Under the pieces are notes generated by a model. The model did not search any database. It saw only the letters and a list, made by a program, of their open reading frames with translations, and had not been told where the DNA came from. 64,000 bases of DNA from JAAELZ01 sp965223465 (GTDB taxonomy: Bacteria > Pseudomonadota > Gammaproteobacteria > Arenicellales > Poriferihabitantaceae). The translations under genes were made by a program, and so were the position numbers. Below are positions 1 to 9,057 of the stretch, in pieces; position 1 is the stretch's first letter; every line of letters begins with the position of its first letter. Location of the stretch: positions 1,984,001-2,048,000 of the forward strand of contig OZ245025.1 in assembly GCA_965223465.1 (NCBI GenBank). The letters run 5' to 3'.

Positions 1-759
1 GAGTTCATCGCAGGAGCGGTTAACCAAGTTCGTGAACGCGCATTCGGTGGTGCAATGCAAAAACGATCAATGGCTACCATGGCAATGGAGCAGGATGTTG
101 CCACGCCAACACCACTTGCAGATTTTCATCTATATTCCTTGCCAGGGCGTTATACCCTGCCAGCTAAAGCCAGTAAACAAATCGGTTTGTTTCGGGCACC
201 TGCTGTACCCGTCAAGCGAGAATATCAACTCAGCGGCCAGCCTAGCTTTTATTATTCACCAAATATGCCGGAGCAAGTGCTCAAAATTGATAGTTTTATC
301 GAGTTTAGCAATATAAAAGACCAACAATTAGGGTTGCCGATGCCTGCGGGCATTGTGCGAGTTTATCAGCGCAAGTCAAACCAGGAAAATAACAGTGCTT
401 CGTCAGGCTTGAGATTTATCGGTGAAGATCGAATTAAACACACGCCCGCTAAAGCGCAGGTTCGGTTAAAAACAGGACAGGTTTTTGACTTGAATGCAAC
501 ACGCCGACAAATCGCGTTTCGGCGCTTACCCGTGCAGCAACCCTACCGTAACCATAGTGAGGTTGAGATTGAAACCGAGCTCACTAATGCAAAAGATCAG
601 ACAGTGACAGTCAACATCGAAGAGCATTTTTCCGGTGAATGGTCATTGGTCCAAGGCCCTGAGCCGCACGAATCAAATGCACGTTCAGCGATATGGGCGG
701 TTGAAGTCCCTGCAAACGGTGAAGCCACATTGCGCATTACCATTCGCGTGAAAAGCTAA
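1..759 (+). CDS. DUF4139 domain protein, C-terminal part (5' end outside window)
   Basis: The reading frame is open from the first base, so the start lies upstream of the window; only the last 252 residues are seen. The sequence is rich in beta structure and ends in a stretch typical of DUF4139 proteins: paired strands with phrases such as PGRYTLPA, LGLPMPAGIVRVYQ and a final EVPANGEATLRITIRV. DUF4139 proteins are usually secreted or periplasmic with an N-terminal signal peptide and coiled coil, neither of which can be checked here. Function is unknown in the family. It is convergent with the Crp/Fnr gene that follows. Confidence 0.75.
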   Translation, partial: EFIAGAVNQVRERAFGGAMQKRSMATMAMEQDVATPTPLADFHLYSLPGRYTLPAKASKQIGLFRAPAVPVKREYQLSGQPSFYYSPNMPEQVLKIDSFIEFSNIKDQQLGLPMPAGIVRVYQRKSNQENNSASSGLRFIGEDRIKHTPAKAQVRLKTGQVFDLNATRRQIAFRRLPVQQPYRNHSEVEIETELTNAKDQTVTVNIEEHFSGEWSLVQGPEPHESNARSAIWAVEVPANGEATLRITIRVKS

Positions 760-810
760 GGCGCTTGGTTGAGCATCAATGGCTTGACGCTACATCTCTG
801 ATTTGCAACG

Positions 811-1494
811 CTAGGTTGCTAGTTTGGCATTAATGCGTTGTTGTAGTTGCTCCAGATCACTAAACACCAATTGCTTCGAGCGCTTTTCAAGCAATCCTTC
901 TTTGATTAGCGCGTTGTATGTTCGGCTAACCGCTTCTCGGTGCGAGTTTATGCGCGATGCAATTTCGGCATGGGTTGGCGGATTATGCACAATCAGCCCT
1001 TCATCCTGCTCTACACCATCTTCTGCGATGCGTAGTAATTCAGCGTATATACGATGCGTTCCATCCAACGCGCTAAGCTCGTACATGCGGTTATTGAGCC
1101 GACGAATCATTGCACTCATTTGGCACATAATAAAGTAAGCCAAATCCGGATGCGCCCGCAACAGGGCTTGAAACTTCAAATAGGGAATACGCGTCAATGA
1201 CGTCTCTTCAACAGCGACCACATTGGCTGATCGCGGCATTGAATCGATTGCAGATAATTCTCCAAAATTTTGGCCAGCGAAGATATCGGTAAAACTCAGG
1301 CGATAGCCTTGCTGCGTGTAAAGCGTCACACGTACTTTACCGTAGTTGATATAAAAGACATCTTTACTGTCTTCTTCCTGCCGCAAAATCTGCGCTTTAT
1401 AAGGATACTTGACCGTATACTCAGGGCTTTTTAACTCCGCCTGTACCGAGGCGGGTAGCGCTTTAAGCAAATTTTCTGGGTTCTTTTTCGGCAT
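811..1494 (-). CDS. Crp/Fnr family transcriptional regulator
   Basis: A 227-residue protein with the two-domain Crp/Fnr layout. Residues about 20-140 form the cyclic-nucleotide-binding fold; the phosphate-binding cassette reads FGELSAIDSMPRSANVV, close to the FGEL..PR.A pattern of true cAMP-binding CRPs. Residues about 150-220 form the winged helix, with the recognition segment around THAEIASRINSHREAVSRT. There is no N-terminal cysteine cluster, so it is not an iron-sulfur FNR. Ligand and targets cannot be read from the sequence; cAMP is the first guess because of the Arg in the cassette. It lies just upstream of a small outer-membrane protein gene on the same strand (32 bp downstream of that gene). 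Confidence 0.88.
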   Translation of the reverse strand: MPKKNPENLLKALPASVQAELKSPEYTVKYPYKAQILRQEEDSKDVFYINYGKVRVTLYTQQGYRLSFTDIFAGQNFGELSAIDSMPRSANVVAVEETSLTRIPYLKFQALLRAHPDLAYFIMCQMSAMIRRLNNRMYELSALDGTHRIYAELLRIAEDGVEQDEGLIVHNPPTHAEIASRINSHREAVSRTYNALIKEGLLEKRSKQLVFSDLEQLQQRINAKLAT

Positions 1495-1526
1495 ATCTTT
1501 ATCTTAGTCTATAAACTTACACTCGA

Positions 1527-2150
1527 TTACCAGTGTATTCCCGTACCTATCAAAACGCCCTGCGAGGTATTATTCGCATCACTGCCGCCAAAACTATAGT
1601 CGAGCTTAAGCCGCCGGTAACCCGCACGAATAGAAACAAAAGGCAGTGGATCAAAGACCACCCCGGTCTCAAACTCCATACCCGATAAATCCTCATAACC
1701 GTTGGCATCTTCCAAGCTGGGTAGCCAAATAGATTCACCATACAACCTTGCGATCCCGGCAATCCCGATATGGCCTTCTAATGAAAGTCGGATGCCCTGG
1801 CTACTTTCACCATTTTCAAGCCGCAGTCTTTCCCATCCCATGCCCGCGGCAAAGAAGGTGTTATCCGTAGGCGAAAACAGGCGACGTTTCAAATCCAGAT
1901 TAAATCTGCGTCGATCATTCTCGCCTTCGGTTTCGATATCGCTGAGATTAATACCCCCACGAATACCCCATTTTTGATCCCACCATCCCTCGGTGCGTAA
2001 ATTCAGGGTGCCAACATCCAGGGTTCCGTCAAATGGATCTCCACTTAGTTCATCCGCCCACCAATCTATCGTTATTTCACCGTCAAACGGTCCAGCCGCT
2101 TGAGCAGATACGCTAATAAACAACGATAAAAATAAGCTAAGGAATCGCAT
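1527..2150 (-). CDS. Small outer-membrane beta-barrel protein (TIGR04219-like)
   Basis: 207 residues with a clear signal peptide (MRFLSLFLSLFISVSAQAA, cleavage near residue 19). The mature part alternates hydrophobic and polar residues and ends in the aromatic-terminated strand GVLIGTGIHW, as outer-membrane barrels do. The size fits an eight-stranded barrel, and the pattern resembles the TIGR04219 family of gammaproteobacterial outer-membrane proteins. The role is unknown. It is divergent from the hslR-like gene and shares an 81-bp intergenic region with it. Confidence 0.75.
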   Translation of the reverse strand: MRFLSLFLSLFISVSAQAAGPFDGEITIDWWADELSGDPFDGTLDVGTLNLRTEGWWDQKWGIRGGINLSDIETEGENDRRRFNLDLKRRLFSPTDNTFFAAGMGWERLRLENGESSQGIRLSLEGHIGIAGIARLYGESIWLPSLEDANGYEDLSGMEFETGVVFDPLPFVSIRAGYRRLKLDYSFGGSDANNTSQGVLIGTGIHW

Positions 2151-2168
2151 AATGATTCATGATCTTGG

Positions 2169-2197
2169 TTGACAAATAGTATATCGCAAAATACGCT
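2169..2197 (+). promoter_or_regulatory. Candidate sigma-70 promoter for hslR
   Basis: A perfect TTGACA at 2169-2174 is followed after 17 bp by TACGCT (2192-2197), a weak -10. It is placed 35 bp before the GTG start of the S4-domain gene. The -35 is convincing, the -10 is not. Confidence 0.3.
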
Positions 2198-2231
2198 CAA
2201 AACCATGAACGAGTACCGTCATCACTGATTT

Positions 2232-2621
2232 GTGTCGCACACAGCGGAAAAACTTCGCCTTGATCGCTGGCTTTGGGCAGCGCGTTTTTACAAAACCCGT
2301 GCACTTGCTGTCGGCGCAATAAAACGTGGCCACATTACTGTCAACCAGCACAGAGCTAAACCTGCAAAGCTTATTTCTATTGGTGATCAATTGCGTATCC
2401 GTAAAGCACAATTAGTGTTTAATGTCACGGTTGAGGGGTTGTCAGATAGGCGTCTCGGTGCGAAATTGGCACAAGCTCTGTACACTGAACCGCAACCCAG
2501 TATTGAGGCCCGTGAGCAACGCCAACTAGAGATGAAATCTGTCCGGCAAACGCTCATAAACGGGCGCCCCAGTAAAAAAGATCGCCGTCTTCAGACTGGT
2601 GTTAAAAGGCAGTACCACTAA
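2232..2621 (+). CDS. hslR: S4-domain RNA-binding protein, Hsp15 family
   Basis: 129 residues. The S4 RNA-binding motif occupies residues about 7-70, with the family signature KLRLDRWLWAARFYKTRALA at the start. Hsp15 binds free 50S ribosomal subunits carrying a nascent chain and helps to recycle stalled ribosomes; length and N-terminus match that family. The basic C-terminal tail (PSKKDRRLQTGVKRQ) is also usual. The start is GTG and has no clear ribosome-binding site. An ATG at 2205 is in frame but is cut off by a TGA at 2226, so it cannot be the start. Other small S4 proteins (YlmH/RluB-like fragments) fit less well. Confidence 0.85.
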   Translation: MSHTAEKLRLDRWLWAARFYKTRALAVGAIKRGHITVNQHRAKPAKLISIGDQLRIRKAQLVFNVTVEGLSDRRLGAKLAQALYTEPQPSIEAREQRQLEMKSVRQTLINGRPSKKDRRLQTGVKRQYH

Positions 2622-2741
2622 TCACCACCAAGCCCAATAACCCTCATTATTACCTTGTCATGAGTAGGTTAACTAGCAATGTGTGGCCCTATTCAGTAAG
2701 ATACCTTGGTCGGGTTGTAAGGATGAAGGAGAACTAGGATT

Positions 2742-2792
2742 ATGGCATTCTGGGGGGATAAACATAATAATGAGTATAAATACCTAGGTTGA
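2742..2792 (+). CDS. Possible 16-codon leader peptide before the DMT transporter
   Basis: A tiny reading frame MAFWGDKHNNEYKYLG is preceded by AAGGAGA at 2726-2732, a good Shine-Dalgarno match though 10 nt from the ATG. It stops 7 nt before the GTG start of the transporter, which itself lacks a convincing ribosome-binding site. Translation of the peptide could therefore feed ribosomes to the transporter. It is too short to judge by composition and may be chance. Confidence 0.25.
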   Translation: MAFWGDKHNNEYKYLG

Positions 2793-2799
2793 TGGCTGC

Positions 2800-3699
2800 G
2801 TGAAACATACTCTTGCCATCGACTATATGCTACTCGTGCTGGTTGCAGCAATTTGGGGCACCTCGTTCGCGTTGATCAAGGTCGGCGTTGCGGAAATCGG
2901 GCCAGCGACACTGGCCGCAGGAAGAATCGTTATTGCTGCGATTGCCCTGACGATTTGGCTGGTGGCAATCAAACGAGTAAGACTACCGCTGTCAAAATCG
3001 GCAATCAGTGCTTATGTGGTCATTGGTTTGCTCGGTAACGCCCTGCCATTTACTTTGATCGGTTGGAGCGAGCTCACCCTCGATAGCGCAATGGTTGCTG
3101 TGCTTATGGGCGTCATGCCCGTATTTACCATTGTCATGGCGCACTTTTTTCTTGAGGACGAACCGTTTAGCTTGCGCGCCTTGCTGGGCATCGGTTTCGG
3201 TTTTTCGGGCTTACTGGTGTTACTTGGTTTTTCCGTATGGCAAGGTACTCAATATGAATTGGTGGCACAATTAATCGCGGTATTGGCTTCTCTTTGTTAC
3301 GCCAGCGTGACCATATTTGTGCGCAAATTTGTGACTGAATCGGGCTTGGAGGTGGCAACTGGCGCGCTCATCGCTGCCAGTATTTTCGCGCTCATTATTG
3401 CATTTGTTTTTGAAAATCCAACTCAAATGGGCTGGAATTTGCGCGCCGTCTTACCCATGACACTGCTTGGCCTGTTTCCTACTGCGCTAGCCAGTGTGCT
3501 TTATTTGCACTTGGTCAGGCGTTTAGGTGCGACTCGATTTGCGCAAATTAACTATATAATTCCGGTTTTTGGTAGCATTGTTGGGTTTGTATTTTTGGGC
3601 GAACAAGCGCATTGGCGTATGTGGCTCGCACTTGCGCTGGTATTGACCGGTATCTACTTGGTACATGGCGCCCGCCGCGGCACACCGCGCGTACTATAA
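2800..3699 (+). CDS. EamA/DMT superfamily transporter
   Basis: 299 residues, almost entirely hydrophobic, with about ten transmembrane segments arranged as two EamA repeats (residues about 8-140 and 150-290). Typical family phrases are AAIWGTSFALIKVG near the start and the second-repeat motif FVFLGEQAHWRMWLALALVLTGI near the end. Such permeases export or exchange amino acids and related metabolites in the inner membrane; the substrate cannot be told. The GTG start is accepted; an ATG at codon 10 (MLLVLVAAIWG) is an alternative. It may be translationally linked to a short upstream frame. Confidence 0.88.
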   Translation: MKHTLAIDYMLLVLVAAIWGTSFALIKVGVAEIGPATLAAGRIVIAAIALTIWLVAIKRVRLPLSKSAISAYVVIGLLGNALPFTLIGWSELTLDSAMVAVLMGVMPVFTIVMAHFFLEDEPFSLRALLGIGFGFSGLLVLLGFSVWQGTQYELVAQLIAVLASLCYASVTIFVRKFVTESGLEVATGALIAASIFALIIAFVFENPTQMGWNLRAVLPMTLLGLFPTALASVLYLHLVRRLGATRFAQINYIIPVFGSIVGFVFLGEQAHWRMWLALALVLTGIYLVHGARRGTPRVL

Positions 3700-3814
3700 T
3701 GCGATATTTTTTATCAATGAATGGGGCGATATATTTAAAATTCACCGCTTGGCGCGCTAAACTTTATGGGTATACCTTAAACCCTCATTATTTCTGCATT
3801 AAATAAAATTTTCA

Positions 3815-5098
3815 ATGACTTATAAGTTTGTTCGGTTGAGTCTGCCGTTGTTGGTTTATTTCATCTCACTTAATAGCTGGGCGGGAATGGTAGACCGTAT
3901 TTTGGTCGAAGGTAACCTCAAAACCCGTGATGAAATTATCTTGCAGGAGATGTACCTAAAACCCGGAGATCAATTCAGCGATGAGAAAGTCAGGCAATCA
4001 CAACAGGCCATAATGGATTTGGGCTTGTTCGGAAAAGTAAGCATTGAAGTTGACGAACAGGACGGTAAGCACCAGTTGATGGTACTCGTTAATGAGAAAA
4101 AACACGATTGGTACATCCTACCCCGCTTGGATCGTAATGGAGATGGTGACATTACATTGGGAATAAACTGGCGTGAAAACAATCTATTTGGTCTAAACCA
4201 AAGTTCTCGCTTTACCCTTTCTCACAAGCAGTTTGACGATGCCAGTAAAGATAAGGAAATACGCCTCAAGTGGGGTTTTGAGTACCCACGCATTATCAAT
4301 ACCCAACTCTCCAGCTTCGCGTATATCAATCTCTCACAAGTTGGTTTGGACGAAGAACGAGATGGGCTCACCGGCTTTTATGACCGCGATGAGTATACCG
4401 TCGGAATTGGTCTGGGACGCTGGTTTGCAAAATCGGGAGCGAGTAAAGGTTTTCGCATGGACGTGGGTGTGGAATTTACTGATTTTGACCATGAATACCT
4501 TAGTGGACAAGCTGGTTTTTATGAAGATGCTACGATCCTGAGCCTGATATCCAGTCTGAACTACAGCAAAGTTAAAGATTTTCTGTATAGTCGAGAGGGC
4601 CACGCGATGGGCATACGGTTCAAACAATCACGCAAGAGCTGGGGGTCGGATCGGTCATTTTGGTATAAATCTGCTTATTTTCGCCGCTATTTTTTATTGC
4701 CTTTTCGCGATCACACCAATTTCAACGTCCAAGTTCAGCTCGCCTCTGGTGATAATTCTTTATTTGGTGAGCCGATTTACGAGCTAAGTGGTGGTAAAAC
4801 ACTACGCGGATATCCGCGCGAGACCCTGGAGGGGGACGCTTATTTTTTAGTCAATACCGAATTTCTGACCCCTTTATTTGGCAAAAATAATATACGGGGA
4901 GGCGTTTTATTTGATTTTGGCAACGCCTATCAGAGCCTTAAAGACGCAAAAGATGACGGGCTTGAATCTGGGGTTGGACTCAGCCTACGCTGGAAATTCA
5001 AACAATGGGTGAATGCTGAATTGAGGATTGATTACGCTCAAGGTCTGGGTGATTTGGGTGAATCACGTTTTTATATCGCGAGCTCTGCTACTTTCTAG
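3815..5098 (+). CDS. Omp85-family outer-membrane protein with a single POTRA domain
   Basis: 427 residues. A signal peptide (about residues 1-23, ending SLNSWAG) is followed by one POTRA domain (about 25-95: RILVEGNLKTRDEII and DLGLFGKVSIEV) and then a barrel of some 330 residues. The loop-6 motif of the Omp85 superfamily is present as GGKTLRGYPRETLEGDAYF near residue 325, and the chain ends in a strand with a terminal Phe (FYIASSATF). BamA has five POTRA domains and TamA three, so this is neither. The one-POTRA-plus-barrel layout is like the C-terminal half of PlpD-type patatin secretors, but no patatin gene is adjacent. Substrate unknown. Confidence 0.85.
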   Translation: MTYKFVRLSLPLLVYFISLNSWAGMVDRILVEGNLKTRDEIILQEMYLKPGDQFSDEKVRQSQQAIMDLGLFGKVSIEVDEQDGKHQLMVLVNEKKHDWYILPRLDRNGDGDITLGINWRENNLFGLNQSSRFTLSHKQFDDASKDKEIRLKWGFEYPRIINTQLSSFAYINLSQVGLDEERDGLTGFYDRDEYTVGIGLGRWFAKSGASKGFRMDVGVEFTDFDHEYLSGQAGFYEDATILSLISSLNYSKVKDFLYSREGHAMGIRFKQSRKSWGSDRSFWYKSAYFRRYFLLPFRDHTNFNVQVQLASGDNSLFGEPIYELSGGKTLRGYPRETLEGDAYFLVNTEFLTPLFGKNNIRGGVLFDFGNAYQSLKDAKDDGLESGVGLSLRWKFKQWVNAELRIDYAQGLGDLGESRFYIASSATF

Positions 5099-5168
5099 TT
5101 TAGCTGACTGCCAGCTTAACGTTAGGAGGCTAAAGGCACTGAAGCAATCTACATTCATGTTTGTTGGC

Positions 5169-5199
5169 TTGACATACCAAACGGTCGGTATGCTATGAT
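5169..5199 (+). promoter_or_regulatory. tetR promoter with overlapping operator palindrome
   Basis: TTGACA at 5169-5174 and TATGAT at 5194-5199 (19-bp spacer) make a good -35/-10 pair. Between and over them lies the near-palindrome CATACCAAACGGTCGGTATG (5173-5192), 8 of 10 positions symmetric, with the CATACC/GGTATG arms usual for TetR-family operators. Binding here would block RNA polymerase, so the regulator likely represses itself and perhaps the downstream operon. The expected transcription start falls on or next to the ATG at 5206. Confidence 0.65.
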
Positions 5200-5205
5200 C
5201 GCCGC

Positions 5206-5856
5206 ATGCAATCGATTACCGAAGCGACCGTCCACCGCAATGGTTGGATCAATTGGTCGCCTGCTGAGGCGCAAGAAACCCGGCATAAAATATTGCTCGC
5301 CGCATTGATGGAAATCCATACCTACGGATACCAGGCAACCAGCATTCAAAACATCATTAATCTCGCCGGGGTTACCAAAGGCGCGCTCTACCATCATTTT
5401 AACAGCAAGCACGAATTACTCATTGCATTATTGCGAGAGGTGCTGGCGCAGTATGTAGAAAATACTTTCATCAAACCGATGAATGACACCGATGACCCAA
5501 TTACGACATTGACCCAGACCTTGTATGCGTTCAAAGAAAATATGACCGATGAAGATGTTGCATTGGGCTGCCCGTTGGACAATATCGCGCAGGAAATGGC
5601 GCCCATTGATGGACGGGTTCAACAAATTGTTAATCGTCTGTATCAACGCAAACAGAAAGCCATGGTGGCCGCATTTGAACGAGGCCAGGCAGCAGGTAAT
5701 GTCAAGCAAGACATCGGTGCTGATTCAATCGCCTTAATGATTCGAGCTACCATGCAAGGCTGTCTGGCAATCGCACAAAGCGCCCGCAGTGTGGATGCCC
5801 TGACCCAATGCGGAACAGGTTTGTTACATTATTTGGAGCAATTAAGGCCAGAGTAA
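5206..5856 (+). CDS. TetR/AcrR family transcriptional regulator
   Basis: 216 residues. The N-terminal helix-turn-helix domain (about 22-75) has the classic pattern ETRHKILLAALMEIHTYGYQ followed by TSIQNIINLAGVTKGALYHHF. The C-terminal ligand domain shows GCPLDNIAQEM and the TetR_C pattern of YcdC/AcrR-like regulators. It heads the operon with the MMPL pump 36 bp downstream, so it probably senses the substrate of that pump and controls it. The ATG is nearly at the predicted transcription start, so the message may be leaderless; no other in-frame ATG precedes the DNA-binding domain. Confidence 0.92.
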   Translation: MQSITEATVHRNGWINWSPAEAQETRHKILLAALMEIHTYGYQATSIQNIINLAGVTKGALYHHFNSKHELLIALLREVLAQYVENTFIKPMNDTDDPITTLTQTLYAFKENMTDEDVALGCPLDNIAQEMAPIDGRVQQIVNRLYQRKQKAMVAAFERGQAAGNVKQDIGADSIALMIRATMQGCLAIAQSARSVDALTQCGTGLLHYLEQLRPE

Positions 5857-5892
5857 TGATTGGTAACAATAGGTATATAAAAGGTAATTTGA

Positions 5893-8244
5893 ATGGATAG
5901 GGTCGGATCAATGCTGGGGCAGTGGGTGATGCAACATCGCGTGCTGAGTATTATTTTTAGCCTGCTCGTTGCATTGGCAACCGCGATTGGCGCGAAAAAC
6001 CTAGTTTTCACCAATGATTATCGGGTGTTTTTTTCCGGCGATGATCCCCATTTACTCGCCTTTGAAGGGCTGCAAGATACTTACACTAAAAATGATAATG
6101 TGTTGATCGCACTGGCACCAGATGATGGTGTGGTATTTAAACCTAGCACACTGGCGGCAATAGCAGATATCACTGAGCGTGCCTGGCAGACACCTTACTC
6201 CATTCGTGTCGATTCGCTCTCCAACTATCAGCACACTGAAGCTGAAGAGGATGATCTGATCGTGGGCGATTTATACGAAGATGCCGAGCAGCTTGACGAA
6301 GCGGGGCTGGCGCGGATTAAAAATATCGCCTTAAACGAACCCTTATTGGTACATCGCTTGATCGCGCCGGATGCGAAAACGGCTGCCATCAACATTACGG
6401 TGGAACTGCCGGGTGAAGATCTCACTAAAGAAGGGCCCGAGGTAGTGAAGTTTATCCGCGAATTGCGAGGCTATATTAACGATAGCTACCCGGATTTAAA
6501 ACCGTATCTGACTGGTATTGTAATGATGAACAACGCCTTTCCAGAAGCCACCCAATATGATATGACGCACCTCATTCCTGCTGCGCTCGGCGTCATATTA
6601 TTATTAGTTTATTTGCAACTTAGGGGCTTGGGTGGAACATTCGGGACCTTCATTACCATCTTGTTATCCATCATTTCGGCCATGGGGCTGGCGGGCTGGT
6701 TAGGAATTAAACTCAGCCCACCCTCGATGTCCGCGCCCACCATTATTCTGACCCTAGCAGTAGCAGATTGCGTCCATATTTTGGCCAATTGGATGCATAA
6801 GATTCGCGCAGGAATGGACAAACAAGCCGCGATGCAGGAAAGCCTGCGGATCAACTTCAGCCCGGTATTTTTAACCTCGATCACCACAGCGATTGGCTTT
6901 TTATCGCTTAATTTTAGTGATGCGCCCCCGTTTCGGGATTTAGGCAACATTTCTGCGATGGGTGTAATGTTCGCGTGGTTCTATGCCATCTTCTTTTTAC
7001 CCGCGCTGGTGTCCTGGTTACCGGTCAAACCCAGAAAAGGACACGCTTATGGCACACGGCTTATGAATAAATTCGCCGAATGGGTCATTCGCAGCCGTGG
7101 ATTTTTACTGCCAGTAATGTCGTTGATCATTATCGCTGCGATCGCATTTATTCCAAAAAATGAACTCAATGACGTATTTGTTAAATATTTCGATGAACGC
7201 GTTGAGTTTCGTACCGACACTGATTTCGTGGTGGAAAATTTAACCGGCATGTATTTTATCGATTTCTCACTCGATGCTCTCGAATCTGGTGGCATTTCCA
7301 AGCCCGAATTTCTAGCACAAATCCAACAATTTACCGATTGGCTGCGTGAACAACCAGAAGTCATCCACGTCAATACCCTGTCTGAAATCTTTAAACGCGT
7401 CAACAAAAGCATGCACGGTGATGACCCTGACTGGTATGCGCTACCCGAAGAGCGAGATATGGCAGCGCAATACTTACTGCTTTATGAAATGTCCTTACCC
7501 TACGGGCTGGATATGAATAATCAAATTGATATCGATAAGCAACGCACGCGCCTATCCGCCACCTTAAAAACCATCTCTACGCAAAACACCTTAGAACTGG
7601 AACAGCGTATCGCTAACTGGATGAGTGAAAATACCCCGGATATTCAAACTGTTGGTGCCAGCCCAACCGTAATGTTTTCGCATATTGGCATGCGCAATAT
7701 CATCAGCATGTTGATGGGTACGGCAATCGCACTGGTGGTGATTTCATTACTACTGACCTTTTTCTTTAAGTCAGTGCGCTATGGATTACTTTCTTTGGTC
7801 CCCAACGTCGCACCCGCTGGAATGGCGTTTGGTCTATGGGCATTAGTAGATGGTGAAATTGGCCTGGGCTTATCGGTGGTCGCTGCAATGACGCTGGGAA
7901 TCGTGGTGGATGATACCATCCATTTTATGAGTAAATATCTGCGCGCGCGGCACGAACAGAATATGTCGTCAGTTGACGCGGTCAGATACGCTTTTTCAAC
8001 CGTTGGGGTGGCGCTATGGACGACTTCAGTCGCGCTGGTAGCCGGCTTTTTAGTGATCTCGACGTCATCTTTTGCGCTGAATGCATCCATGGGCTTACTG
8101 GTATCGCTGATTATTGCGCTGGCGTTATTTGTTGATTTTCTGCTGCTACCCGCCCTACTCATTCGCTTTGATCGCTGGTTGGAGCCCGATCATCAGATGC
8201 CAGAAAATCTGTCTACCCAACAAACCACTCTGAACGAGGCTTAG
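5893..8244 (+). CDS. MMPL/RND superfamily exporter
   Basis: 783 residues in the MMPL arrangement: TM1 (about 15-37), a first periplasmic domain (about 40-210), five or six TM helices, a second periplasmic domain (about 410-600), then a second TM bundle. The proton-relay aspartates are visible in the two internal-repeat motifs TLAVADCVHILANWMH and TLGIVVDDTIHFMSKY. This places it with predicted exporters of COG1033 rather than with tripartite AcrB-type pumps, which are about 1030 residues. Family members move lipids or other hydrophobic molecules out of the inner membrane. It is preceded by AAGG about 8 nt before ATG and sits 1 bp from the next gene. Confidence 0.9.
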   Translation: MDRVGSMLGQWVMQHRVLSIIFSLLVALATAIGAKNLVFTNDYRVFFSGDDPHLLAFEGLQDTYTKNDNVLIALAPDDGVVFKPSTLAAIADITERAWQTPYSIRVDSLSNYQHTEAEEDDLIVGDLYEDAEQLDEAGLARIKNIALNEPLLVHRLIAPDAKTAAINITVELPGEDLTKEGPEVVKFIRELRGYINDSYPDLKPYLTGIVMMNNAFPEATQYDMTHLIPAALGVILLLVYLQLRGLGGTFGTFITILLSIISAMGLAGWLGIKLSPPSMSAPTIILTLAVADCVHILANWMHKIRAGMDKQAAMQESLRINFSPVFLTSITTAIGFLSLNFSDAPPFRDLGNISAMGVMFAWFYAIFFLPALVSWLPVKPRKGHAYGTRLMNKFAEWVIRSRGFLLPVMSLIIIAAIAFIPKNELNDVFVKYFDERVEFRTDTDFVVENLTGMYFIDFSLDALESGGISKPEFLAQIQQFTDWLREQPEVIHVNTLSEIFKRVNKSMHGDDPDWYALPEERDMAAQYLLLYEMSLPYGLDMNNQIDIDKQRTRLSATLKTISTQNTLELEQRIANWMSENTPDIQTVGASPTVMFSHIGMRNIISMLMGTAIALVVISLLLTFFFKSVRYGLLSLVPNVAPAGMAFGLWALVDGEIGLGLSVVAAMTLGIVVDDTIHFMSKYLRARHEQNMSSVDAVRYAFSTVGVALWTTSVALVAGFLVISTSSFALNASMGLLVSLIIALALFVDFLLLPALLIRFDRWLEPDHQMPENLSTQQTTLNEA

Positions 8245-8245
8245 T

Positions 8246-9055
8246 ATGTATATTTTTGTTAATCCCCAACGTATCGGCATCATTACCGCGCTGGTCATGG
8301 GTCTGCTGTTAAACATCAACCTGGCCAGTGCCCAAAGTGCAGAAGAAAAAGGCCTGGAAATTGCCAAAGCCGCAGATGCACGTGACAGCGGATGGGGCAG
8401 CTTGCGTGCCCAAATGGAAATGATCCTGGAAAATCGCGCGGGCAAAACCAGCACCCGCAAGATAGAAACACGCCAACTCGAAGTGACGGGGGATGGTGAT
8501 AAATCGTTGTCGCTATTTAAGGAGCCACGCGATGTGGCCGGTACTGCGATGCTCACTTTTTCACATGGCCTGGAACCTGATGATCAATGGCTGTATTTAC
8601 CTGCTATTAAACGGGTTAAGCGTATTTCATCGAAAAATCGCTCCGGCCCATTTATGGGTAGTGAGTTTGCCTTTGAAGATTTGGGCTCACAGGAGATCGA
8701 GAAATACACTTACAAATATTTACGCGATGAACCTTGTGGAGAGGGCATGGAGTGCACCGTGACCGAGCGCTATCCGGCATACGAAAACTCGGGTTATACC
8801 CGGATGGTTGTTTGGACTGATAAAGCGGAATATCGAACCGTTAAGGTTGAGTACTATGATCGAAAAAACAGCCTGCTTAAAACCTTAACCCAATCTGGCT
8901 TTAAGGAATACGCAGGCTACTGGCGCGCGGATACCTTTAGAATGGAGAACCACCAAACCGGCAAAAAAACCATTTTACATTGGAATAACTACGAATTTGG
9001 CGTCGGTCTGGATGACCGAGATTTTAATAAAAACGCGCTAAAACGCCTGTTATAA
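8246..9055 (+). CDS. Outer-membrane lipoprotein-sorting-like (LolA-fold) periplasmic protein
   Basis: 269 residues with a signal peptide (about 1-30, cleavage near NLASAQS). The rest matches the pattern of LolA-like proteins of the Pfam 17131 type: a single half-barrel with phrases such as DDQWLYLPAIKRVKRI, PFMGSEFAFEDLG and, at the end, RADTFRMENHQTGKKTILHW followed by LDDRDFNKNALKRL. These proteins are commonly coded next to MMPL/RND exporters and are thought to carry hydrophobic cargo across the periplasm. It begins 1 bp after the pump gene and ends 2 bp before the barrel gene, so the three are surely cotranscribed. Confidence 0.85.
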   Translation: MYIFVNPQRIGIITALVMGLLLNINLASAQSAEEKGLEIAKAADARDSGWGSLRAQMEMILENRAGKTSTRKIETRQLEVTGDGDKSLSLFKEPRDVAGTAMLTFSHGLEPDDQWLYLPAIKRVKRISSKNRSGPFMGSEFAFEDLGSQEIEKYTYKYLRDEPCGEGMECTVTERYPAYENSGYTRMVVWTDKAEYRTVKVEYYDRKNSLLKTLTQSGFKEYAGYWRADTFRMENHQTGKKTILHWNNYEFGVGLDDRDFNKNALKRLL

Positions 9056-9057
9056 AC

